A DNA stretch of 36,639 nucleotides from JANJUB01 sp031386985 (lineage in GTDB: Bacteria; Armatimonadota; Fimbriimonadia; Fimbriimonadales; Fimbriimonadaceae). Position 1 is the first letter of the stretch, and every line of letters begins with the position of its first letter. The stretch covers positions 1-36,639 of the forward strand of contig JANNCV010000015.1 in NCBI GenBank assembly GCA_031386985.1. The letters run 5' to 3'. The notes beneath the pieces are model-generated. The model was not told where the DNA came from. It searched no databases and saw nothing but the letters and a program-made list of their open reading frames with translations. The translations under genes and the position numbers were made by a program. Below are positions 1-6,989 of the stretch, piece after piece.

Positions 1-120
1 ATCGCCGTTTTCTTATTCACCGACTTAAACACCTCTTCCCTAAATAAAGCACACACACGAAATAAATCGTGCACGCACAACTAACCCTCGTATTTTAGCC
101 GCCTTTTCACCAAAATTGAA

Positions 121-165
121 AGGGCGTCCTCCTCTAGGATCAACCGACAGACGCGTCGGTGCCCT
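121..165 (+). other. possible three-way-junction RNA fold
   Basis: The segment can fold into three stems around one junction. P1 is AGGGC (121-125) with GCCCT (161-165). P2 is TCCT (127-130) with AGGA (136-139). P3 is ACCGAC (143-148) with GTCGGT (155-160) around a six-base loop. It lies about 145 nt before the small membrane gene at 310. No known riboswitch consensus was recognised. The stems are short, so chance is a real alternative. Apart from this fold I see no gene in bases 1-309; a weak hairpin, GGCGCTT (275-281) with AAGTGCC (287-293), sits just before the ribosome binding site of the 310 gene. Confidence 0.25.
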
Positions 166-309
166 GGAAAGTTCTCTTGGGGCGCAATAATGATCAAATT
201 TCTTCTAAGGGTACAAGGTCCCAGCTGGGCTCCCGTTTGCGAACATATCGCCTACAATGTCAGTTGAAAGATGTGGCGCTTTCAAAAAGTGCCGGAGTGA
301 TTAATAAAT

Positions 310-501
310 ATGTCTGGAAGTTTGAAACTCGGTCTCATCATCATCGTTGGCGTCCTCACTGCTGGTTTTGCCATTGGCCTGATAAAGAGTCTGCTTGTCT
401 TCATCATCCCGGTTGGAGTTATCGTCGGAATCGGCCTCATCGTGTACGGCTTGGTGGACCGAAAGGCCCTGAGTGGGCGAAAGCGGCGTTACTTGCCCTA
501 A
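310..501 (+). CDS. small two-helix membrane protein
   Basis: Encodes 63 residues. Two hydrophobic segments (about residues 6-24 and 27-47) are separated by a single lysine, and the tail is basic (KALSGRKRRYLP). That pattern suggests two short membrane helices with a cytoplasmic C-terminus. GGAG at 294-297 lies 12 nt before the ATG. It ends 28 nt before the penicillin-acylase-like gene on the same strand, so the two may be co-transcribed. I do not recognise a family. The overlapping longer frame from 159 is arginine/tryptophan-rich and lacks protein-like features, so I prefer this one. Confidence 0.55.
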   Translation: MSGSLKLGLIIIVGVLTAGFAIGLIKSLLVFIIPVGVIVGIGLIVYGLVDRKALSGRKRRYLP

Positions 502-529
502 AATCTCCCCTTGGAATGTAGAATAGGGC

Positions 530-2668
530 ATGCTCGTTGCCCTCCTCCCTTTGCTCTTTGCCCCGGGAGTTACCCGGGATAGCTATGGTGTGCCTCACAT
601 CAAAGCCCAAACATGGTCCCAAGCGTTTGAACTATCCGGATACGCCGTAGCTCAGGATCGCCTTTGGCAGATGGAAAACAGTCGCCGAATGGCGAGGGGG
701 CGCATGGCCGAGGTTTTCGGAGCGGGGTTGCTCCCCTCGGATAAAGACGTTCTTCGTGGCGCTTATACATCGCTCGAACTATCAACCCAAGTCCGCAAGC
801 TGTCCTCGAAGATTCAAACAGCATTGGCCGCCTATGCCAAGGGTGTAAACCGCTTTATTGGCGAAGGCAAGCTACCAAAGGCGTATGCCGACAACGGATT
901 CAGCCCAGATCCGTGGACACCCGAGGATTCAGCCGCGATCGCGATTCGAATGCTTCAAACGTTTGGCCGAGGGGGCGCGGGCGAAATTCGAAACATGGCA
1001 CTTCTGGGATATATGCAAACTCAATCGGCACTCAAAGGCCACGAAGAAGAGGTGCTCAACGATCTTGCGTGGTTCAATGATCCCTTAGCCATTCCAACCA
1101 TCAACGATGAAGACGTGAAGTCTCACATGAGTTTCCCTCCCCCTTCGGCGGCGCTTACGTCGGCGCACCTTGCCATGCTTCCCAAAGCCGGCCTGCTTGA
1201 ACTCTTGCCCGGGCTGAGAGTCGTCATGAAGGAAGAGTCCACCCGCGTCGCCGCAACCGTTAGTGCACCCTACAAATCGGGGAGCTATTGCATAGTCGCC
1301 GCGCCGAAGCGATCCGCGTCCGGAGTCCCCCTGCTACTGAGCGGGCCGCAAATGGGATTTCGGCAGCCGAGCATTGTTCATGAGATGTCAATAGATGCCC
1401 CGGGGATTCGCGCCGTCGGCATGGATATTCCCGGCGTACCGGGAGTTATCGTTGGGCATACCGATCACTTTGCCTGGGGGCTTACCACCGGCGTGGCAGA
1501 TACCGAGGATATCTTCTTTGCGAAGCAAGAAGGTTCCAACTTCCTCTTTGGTGCCCAGTCGAAGCCAATCTCGAAGGTTGCTTTTAACCTGAAAGTCAAA
1601 GGAGGCGAAACGACACGAGTTGAACAACAACGAACAGAATGGGGGCCCATTGTTCTGAGTTTGCGCTCTGGAACAGTGTTCATTCGGCGTTCGACCTTCT
1701 GGAAACGTGAACTTGAGAGCTTTGAGGCCTTCTTTGGGCTGTACAGCGCCAAAACCCCGAAAGAAATAGTCGCTACTACCGACAAGGCGACGCTCAATTT
1801 TAATTTTTTCTACGCAACCACCAAGGGCGATATCGGGCACCGATACGTGGGCAATGTGCCCCTACGATCGCCCCTCGTAGACCCTCGGTTTCCAACTCCC
1901 GCTGATCCCAAGTTTGATTGGAAAGGCTACATCCCCAAAGCGTCCATGCCGCAAGTTCGTAACCCAAAATCGGGGTTAATCGTGAACTGGAACAACAAAC
2001 CCGTGTCCTGGTGGCCAAATTTTGATACGCCGGTCTGGGGCCGAATTTTTCGAAACGACGTGCTTCTGGGCGGCTTGGCCAAGCCAAAGCTCTCGACTGC
2101 AGACCTTGAGAAGACAATTTACGAGGCCGCACGCACGGATTACAATTTCAGGGCTTTTAAGTCCATCCTCGGAGTTAGTGGCAATCTCGCCCTTATGGGC
2201 TACGACGGCAAAATTCTTGAGGGCTCGAAGAATGCTCAGTTCTATCTGGCTTTTTTCGATGCGCTCCGAGTTGAGATCTTCGGTAAATCTATCGGTAGCC
2301 TCATCTCCCCCGACAACTTCAAGCAAGCCTTGCAACCCTCGTTGATGCTAAATGCCTTGGATGGCAAAACTAAGTTCAACTTCTTGGGAACACGCAGCCG
2401 GCAAGAAGTCGTAGCGGCCGCAATAGAAACGGTCGAAGAGAACTGGAAAATCAAAGAGTTACCCCAGTTTCGCGTTGGAAGAATCGCGGTCGAAGGAGAA
2501 GAACCAATTCTCTATAGTGATCGCGGAACGTATATCCAGATTGTTGAGCTCCTAAAGAAACCGCGAGGAAGAAATGTCTTACCGCCCGGGATCGCCGAAT
2601 CAGGCCCGCATCGCACAGATCAAGCCGAGTTAGCACGTAACTGGAAGTACAAGCCGATGGGCTTCTAG
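530..2668 (+). CDS. penicillin acylase family N-terminal nucleophile hydrolase
   Basis: Encodes 712 residues, within the family's usual range. It is a predicted secreted or periplasmic amidase of the penicillin/acyl-homoserine-lactone acylase family; members cleave themselves into alpha and beta chains. A short hydrophobic N-terminus (MLVALLPLLF) is followed by the classic alpha-chain opening TRDSYGVPHIKA and the AQDRLWQME motif. The expected beta-chain start is Ser252 in GSYCIVAAPKRSASG, followed by LLLSGPQMGF and VGHTDHFAWGLTTG. The oxyanion-type VNWNNKP motif is at about residues 485-491. The usual Asn after the nucleophile and the Trp two further on are Tyr and Cys here, which is atypical. 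The substrate cannot be told from sequence. The ATG at 530 puts the hydrophobic stretch at the very N-terminus, without the usual basic n-region. It lies 23 nt before obg. Confidence 0.85.
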   Translation: MLVALLPLLFAPGVTRDSYGVPHIKAQTWSQAFELSGYAVAQDRLWQMENSRRMARGRMAEVFGAGLLPSDKDVLRGAYTSLELSTQVRKLSSKIQTALAAYAKGVNRFIGEGKLPKAYADNGFSPDPWTPEDSAAIAIRMLQTFGRGGAGEIRNMALLGYMQTQSALKGHEEEVLNDLAWFNDPLAIPTINDEDVKSHMSFPPPSAALTSAHLAMLPKAGLLELLPGLRVVMKEESTRVAATVSAPYKSGSYCIVAAPKRSASGVPLLLSGPQMGFRQPSIVHEMSIDAPGIRAVGMDIPGVPGVIVGHTDHFAWGLTTGVADTEDIFFAKQEGSNFLFGAQSKPISKVAFNLKVKGGETTRVEQQRTEWGPIVLSLRSGTVFIRRSTFWKRELESFEAFFGLYSAKTPKEIVATTDKATLNFNFFYATTKGDIGHRYVGNVPLRSPLVDPRFPTPADPKFDWKGYIPKASMPQVRNPKSGLIVNWNNKPVSWWPNFDTPVWGRIFRNDVLLGGLAKPKLSTADLEKTIYEAARTDYNFRAFKSILGVSGNLALMGYDGKILEGSKNAQFYLAFFDALRVEIFGKSIGSLISPDNFKQALQPSLMLNALDGKTKFNFLGTRSRQEVVAAAIETVEENWKIKELPQFRVGRIAVEGEEPILYSDRGTYIQIVELLKKPRGRNVLPPGIAESGPHRTDQAELARNWKYKPMGF

Positions 2669-2691
2669 CCCCAGCGTGTCACAATGAACCT

Positions 2692-3966
2692 ATGTTCCTT
2701 GATGAAGCAATCGTGACCTTCAACTCAGGTCGCGGCGGTGCCGGAGCCGCAAGCTTCCATCGCGAAAAGCACGTCCCCCGTGGCGGGCCCGATGGGGCGG
2801 ACGGCGGAAGAGGCGGCGATATTATTTTGATCGCCGACCGATCTCGTCGCACCCTCTACGATTTCCAACTCAAATCCGAGTTCACCGCTCCCAACGGTAT
2901 TGATGCCCATGGGAACAAGGATGGGCACAACGCCAAGCCAATCGAGATAAGAGTTCCCGTTGGCACCATCGTTTACGATCACGAGAGCGATACCCCGCTT
3001 GTTGATCTGTCCGTTGATGGCATGAAAACGGTGCTTTGCAAGGGTGGTCGCGGCGGTTTTGGCAATCTGCACTACACCAATAGCGTTCGTCAGGCTCCAA
3101 CTTTGGCCCAAAAAGGTGCCCCCGGCGATACGTTGCTCGCGAGACTCGAGCTTAAACTCCTCGCTGACGTCGGCTTGATCGGCCTCCCCAATGCGGGCAA
3201 AAGCACGCTTATCAGCCGGATCAGCGCAGCGAAGCCAAAAATCGCAAACTACCCTTTCACTACCATCGTGCCTAACCTGGGCGTAGTCTCCGTGGGTGAT
3301 AACTCGTTCACCGTAGCAGATATGCCAGGGCTAATTGAAGGGGCCTCCGAGGGTAAGGGGCTTGGAATCCAGTTCCTGAAGCACGTGGAGCGAACCTTGC
3401 TCTTGGTTCACCTGGTAGAGGTCATGCCGCTGGACCAATCTGATCCAGTTGCAAACTTCCAACTCATCGAAGCGGAGCTAACGAAATACTCGGACGACCT
3501 AACTGGCCGCCCGAGAATCGTGGTCTTGAACAAGATTGATACGGTGGATGCCGACTCCGTCGCGCTTGAAATCGAGCGTTTACGCACCGTTATTCCCGAG
3601 GAAATTCCGATTTTTCCTGTTTCCGGGGTTAGCGGAGACGGCATTGATGGGCTCCTCCATGCGATGTCTACCGAAGTTCAAAGGGCATCTGAGATGCCTC
3701 GTTTCCCCATTATCATTCCGATTCAAGACACGAAAGATGCGGGCCAGTGGGAGGTAGTAGCTACAGAAAATGGGTTTGCGGTTCAGGGCAAACGGATCGA
3801 ACGAATGATCGCGATGACCGATCTCGCCAACGACGAAGCTCTCCGGTATCTGCACCGCCGCCTTCAGCGAATCGGCGTTATTCAGCGCCTGGAAGAGCTC
3901 GGTGCCAAAGAAGGTGATACCGTTGGAGTCGGGAACTTTGATTTTGCTTATGAACCAGACAATTAA
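2692..3966 (+). CDS. obg: GTPase Obg (ribosome assembly)
   Basis: Encodes 424 residues with all three Obg domains. The glycine-rich Obg fold opens with FLDEAIVTFNSGRGGAGAAS. The central GTPase has G1 GLPNAGKS (164-171), switch/G2 NYPFTT, G3 DMPG (210-213) and G4 NKID (280-283). The rest (about 345-424) is the OCT domain. Obg GTPases bind the large ribosomal subunit and act in its maturation and in stress signalling. Its 3' end overlaps the nadD start by 17 nt, and it heads the obg-nadD-rsfS run found together in many bacteria. All G motifs are intact. The 23-nt gap behind the acylase gene suggests read-through from upstream or a very short promoter. Confidence 0.97.
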   Translation: MFLDEAIVTFNSGRGGAGAASFHREKHVPRGGPDGADGGRGGDIILIADRSRRTLYDFQLKSEFTAPNGIDAHGNKDGHNAKPIEIRVPVGTIVYDHESDTPLVDLSVDGMKTVLCKGGRGGFGNLHYTNSVRQAPTLAQKGAPGDTLLARLELKLLADVGLIGLPNAGKSTLISRISAAKPKIANYPFTTIVPNLGVVSVGDNSFTVADMPGLIEGASEGKGLGIQFLKHVERTLLLVHLVEVMPLDQSDPVANFQLIEAELTKYSDDLTGRPRIVVLNKIDTVDADSVALEIERLRTVIPEEIPIFPVSGVSGDGIDGLLHAMSTEVQRASEMPRFPIIIPIQDTKDAGQWEVVATENGFAVQGKRIERMIAMTDLANDEALRYLHRRLQRIGVIQRLEELGAKEGDTVGVGNFDFAYEPDN

Positions 3967-4555
3967 CCCCGACTTGCCGCGTATCGGAATTTTTGGCGGC
4001 ACTTTTGATCCGCCTCATTTGGGGCACATTGCCCTGGCGAAAACAGCGCTTGTCCAGCTTGAGCTCGACGAGCTAATTTGGATTCCAGCGGCAAAGAATC
4101 CCCTCAAGATTGGAAAAGCCACTCCGGGGGCCGTACGCATTGAGCTCATTCAGGCGGCCATTCAGGGCTTTCCAAAAATGAGCATCAGCGACATTGAACT
4201 GAGCCGTCGTGGCCAGAGCTACACCTACGACACGCTTATGGAACTGCAACATGTTCGGCCGGCTAACTACTGGCTTATCATGGGCGCCGATTCATTTAAG
4301 AGTATGCCTAAATGGAAAAATCCAGAGAAGCTCATCAAAATGTGCCGCCTGGCCGTCGGGCTCCGACCTCCGATGAACAAGGGTGACCTTCCGGGATTGG
4401 ATGCGAGCCACGTAGACCTGATCCACATCCCCGCTTCCGATGTATCCTCAACCGATATTCGGCACCGAATTGCGGCCCGAAAATCCGCCGTCCTATTCCT
4501 TGATCCCGCCGTATACACTACGATAAAGAAGCACAAACTCTACGGAGACCTATGA
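3950..4555 (+). CDS. nadD: nicotinate-nucleotide adenylyltransferase
   Basis: Encodes 201 residues from the ATG at 3950. It transfers AMP from ATP to nicotinate mononucleotide, giving deamido-NAD in NAD synthesis. The nucleotidyltransferase signature GIFGGTFDPPHLGH starts at about residue 13. The second motif, SSTDIR, lies near residue 165. The frame stays open upstream to 3902, but that extension lies inside obg and is not conserved-looking. The chosen start places the signature at the usual distance and gives a 17-nt overlap with obg. The stop overlaps the rsfS start as ATGA. Confidence 0.95.
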   Translation: MNQTINPDLPRIGIFGGTFDPPHLGHIALAKTALVQLELDELIWIPAAKNPLKIGKATPGAVRIELIQAAIQGFPKMSISDIELSRRGQSYTYDTLMELQHVRPANYWLIMGADSFKSMPKWKNPEKLIKMCRLAVGLRPPMNKGDLPGLDASHVDLIHIPASDVSSTDIRHRIAARKSAVLFLDPAVYTTIKKHKLYGDL

Positions 4556-4893
4556 CCAGCCTAGAAAAAGTAAAAATCATCACACAAATTATTGACGACA
4601 TGAAGGGAGAGGAGATCGAAACCCTTGATGTTCACGAAAAAACATCAATCGCCGACTACTTCATTCTTTGTAGCGCAACGAATGACCGTCAACTCTCCGC
4701 GATTGCCGATAAAGTTGGCGATCACATGCGCGGATTGAAAGAGAAGCCGCTCCGAACTGAGGGCAACAATACGGGCTGGATTTTGCAGGATTATGGCGAC
4801 GTAATCTTGCACATTATGCGGGATGAGCAACGTCAGTTCTTTGACTTGGAGACCCTTTGGAAAACGATGCAAACCAGCCAGGAAACGGCGTAG
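4552..4893 (+). CDS. rsfS: ribosomal silencing factor RsfS
   Basis: Encodes 113 residues, the usual length for RsfS (Iojap/YbeB). The family binds ribosomal protein uL14 and keeps 50S subunits from joining 30S during slow growth. Hallmarks are TSIADYFILCSATNDRQ near residues 30-47, GWILQDYGDVILHI, and the acidic ending FFDLETLW. It begins with an ATGA overlap on nadD, which argues for translational coupling. The nadD-rsfS pairing is the common bacterial arrangement. Confidence 0.95.
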   Translation: MTSLEKVKIITQIIDDMKGEEIETLDVHEKTSIADYFILCSATNDRQLSAIADKVGDHMRGLKEKPLRTEGNNTGWILQDYGDVILHIMRDEQRQFFDLETLWKTMQTSQETA

Positions 4894-5735
4894 CCCCGAA
4901 CGAGGCCCTGGAAAGACTCGAAGCTTTGGAACGCGAGGCGGCGGCTTTGCGGGCTCAACTTGGGGGCACTCAGGTTGCTTCCGAGCTAGGAGAGCCCACT
5001 GAAGTTGGCGATACCAGCGCTGAGGCGCCTATAGGCTTGATGGCCAAGGCACGCTTGGACGCAGGAAAACTGCCTAAACCATCCGACCAAGAGATCGAGA
5101 ATGCGGAGAAGTTGTGCCAAAGATTTCAGTTAGAGCTAAAGCGTGGCAACAAGGAGTTCGCCTCAAAGTACATTGAGGAAGCCAACGCCATCGCCCCCGG
5201 AAGCTCAGCCGTAGTTGAGTGTCGGGCTGATTTTGCGGCATTTGATCGCAAGAATTTGGAAGCGGCCCACCTCTATCGAATTGCGGTCGTACTAGACTCT
5301 ACTAACAAGGCCGCCGATGCCAAACTCGCCGACTTGGTGTTTCGCTCCCAAGCAAAGGCCTCAGCGATCGTTACGGAAATGGCTGAAACCACCGCGAACG
5401 CAAAAATTGCCACCGTCCTTTCCGCGATGGTTCCCGGTCTCGGACAGTTGGTTTCAGGTGCGATTGTTCCGGGTGCGATTATCTTAACACTCTGGCTTGG
5501 CTGTTTGATCTTCATTCCCGCGGGATTGACTTCCTTTGTTGCGCTTGTAACGGGCAAGGGAGACGTGAATGTTGCGGCACTCATACCGCTTGGCTTTGCC
5601 TTCATCCTTTGGCTTGGCTCGGTCTTGCATATGAACAGCAAGGGCAAACACCGGGTGACTTGGGAAGGAGTCATGGGAACAGAAGCTCCTAAAAAGACGC
5701 CCGTAAAACCGCCCGTAGACTTGCCGTACGAGTAA
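4857..5735 (+). CDS. coiled-coil / TPR-like membrane protein, unknown function
   Basis: Encodes 292 residues if the TTG at 4857 is used. GGAG at 4848-4851 is well placed for it, and the gene would overlap rsfS by 37 nt. The next in-frame ATG, near 5040, would remove a clear coiled coil (ALERLEALEREAAALRAQL), so I favour the TTG. Residues about 75-165 are helical and TPR-like. Next comes MVPGLGQLVSGAIVPGA, the PGLGQ-type motif seen in small two-helix membrane domains. Two or three membrane segments follow, and the tail is proline-rich. The function is unknown. Its stop abuts the stop of the convergent minus-strand gene with no base between them. Confidence 0.75.
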   Translation: MENDANQPGNGVAPNEALERLEALEREAAALRAQLGGTQVASELGEPTEVGDTSAEAPIGLMAKARLDAGKLPKPSDQEIENAEKLCQRFQLELKRGNKEFASKYIEEANAIAPGSSAVVECRADFAAFDRKNLEAAHLYRIAVVLDSTNKAADAKLADLVFRSQAKASAIVTEMAETTANAKIATVLSAMVPGLGQLVSGAIVPGAIILTLWLGCLIFIPAGLTSFVALVTGKGDVNVAALIPLGFAFILWLGSVLHMNSKGKHRVTWEGVMGTEAPKKTPVKPPVDLPYE

Positions 5736-6569
5736 CTACGGTAGCGTCCAGTTGCCCGTTATCGTCTTTGCGAAGCGTTGCAATTCCATCATGCGGGCTC
5801 CCCTCGTTTCGATGTGCCCATCCGCAAAGATGAAGTGGTTGCCCCCTTGATGGCGACCAAGCCGTTCGTGGAACTTGCCATCACTTCCCTTTTCACCCAC
5901 GATCCCGGCGTCTGTTTCGCGAAAAGCAAGCCTTGTAACCTTGACCGAGTCCCCGAGCAGGCCACGCGATTCGGAAGGAAGAAAATTAGTCTTGTCGAAT
6001 CCGATCACGAACCCGTCCATGCCCGCCAACGGGTGCGGGTCGTACGACTTTTGGGCTCCTAGATTTGAAGTTTCAGAGACGACGACGGCGGTTTGAAGGT
6101 TGGCAACGTCGGATAACGGTCGCGCCGAGAGAGCGCCGAACATCCCGTAGGATCCTTCCAGGGACTTGCCGGAAACGCCTTCGTTTTGGGTGGTCTCATC
6201 ATCTGAACATGCGGGACACTTGAACACGCTCAGAGGCTCCTTCGCATAGAGCGAAAGGTTGGAAATCCAAGAATAGGCTTTCCCATCTGATAGCTCGGCG
6301 GTGCCATCGGCTTTCTGGTTGTAAATCGGCGGATAACGGTCTGAATTGGAGGCGGCATAAACGAGCATGGCCTGGGAAATGTCGCCAAGGTTTCGCTTAC
6401 AAAGGTGCTTATCTCGATCATCCATCATTTTTTTGTAAATCGGAAAAAACAAGAGGGCCAGAATCACCACAACGACCGCTGTTCGCTTGAAGTCCTTCCG
6501 GGTGACGAGGCTTGATTTTGGGGTGTCTTCAACCGCGTTTGGATCGTATTGGTCTATTTTCAAGGGCAT
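5736..6569 (-). CDS. prepilin-type H-X9-DG domain protein
   Basis: Encodes 277 residues. One membrane segment (AVVVVILALLFFPIY, about 31-45) is followed by a basic/acidic stretch and CKRNLGDISQAMLVYAASNSDRYPP. This matches the start of DUF1559/type II pseudopilin-like proteins abundant in Planctomycetes and Armatimonadota. Near the C-terminus, RHQGGNHFIFADGH contains the exact H-X9-DG motif. The usual class III prepilin leader (G-F-T-L-I-E) is missing; the N-terminus is instead a roughly 30-residue polar cytosolic stretch. It is probably a membrane-anchored extracytoplasmic protein. It starts 187 nt from the divergent feoA. Confidence 0.75.
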   Translation of the reverse strand: MPLKIDQYDPNAVEDTPKSSLVTRKDFKRTAVVVVILALLFFPIYKKMMDDRDKHLCKRNLGDISQAMLVYAASNSDRYPPIYNQKADGTAELSDGKAYSWISNLSLYAKEPLSVFKCPACSDDETTQNEGVSGKSLEGSYGMFGALSARPLSDVANLQTAVVVSETSNLGAQKSYDPHPLAGMDGFVIGFDKTNFLPSESRGLLGDSVKVTRLAFRETDAGIVGEKGSDGKFHERLGRHQGGNHFIFADGHIETRGARMMELQRFAKTITGNWTLP

Positions 6570-6756
6570 AAGTTTATTGCTTCCCGCCTCAGCCCTGCTT
6601 AAAGGGTCAATCTATGGAAAATAACCCTTGGGCCCGGTCCAAAGTTCCAAACGGTGCAAATAGTGAATCCTGACAAAGAAATCAAGATAAAGAGTAAACT
6701 TTCCAGTGTGGCTACCCGTCTTAGGCTAGCAGGGCAACAAACGTGGTAACGTTCAG

Positions 6757-6981
6757 ATGATGAGTTTTGGTCAACTAGAGCGCAATATGCGGGCTAGGGT
6801 TTCGATGATTCAGCCGAATCCGGCGACATTGAGACTCCAAGAAATGGGGCTAACGGTTGGCACCGAGTTTTCGGTTGCCAAGGTCGCTCCTTTTGGAGAT
6901 ACGATCGAAATCAGATTGCGTGGTTATTCCCTTTGCCTGCGAAAATGTGAAGCTGAAGGGATTGAGGTCGAGCTACTCTAA
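6757..6981 (+). CDS. feoA: ferrous iron transport protein A
   Basis: Encodes 74 residues forming the SH3-like FeoA fold. Recognisable pieces are LRLQEMGLTVGTEFSVAKVAPFGD and the ending IEIRLRGYSLCLRKCEAEGIEVE. FeoA proteins assist the FeoB iron permease at the cytoplasmic membrane. The gene lies 8 nt before feoB. There are two adjacent ATGs (6757 and 6760); I took the first. The 187-nt upstream gap probably holds the feo promoter, but I found no convincing Fur box. Confidence 0.93.
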   Translation: MMSFGQLERNMRARVSMIQPNPATLRLQEMGLTVGTEFSVAKVAPFGDTIEIRLRGYSLCLRKCEAEGIEVELL

Positions 6982-6989
6982 CTCGTTCG

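Noticed and set aside
159..521. Longer frame overlapping the small membrane protein at 310
   Set aside because: Composition is Arg/His/Trp-rich with no hydrophobic or domain pattern; the 310 frame has two clear membrane segments and a ribosome binding site.
6721..6740. DtxR/IdeR-like operator before feoA
   Set aside because: The left half TTAGGCTAGC fits well, but the right half does not; one half-site is not enough.
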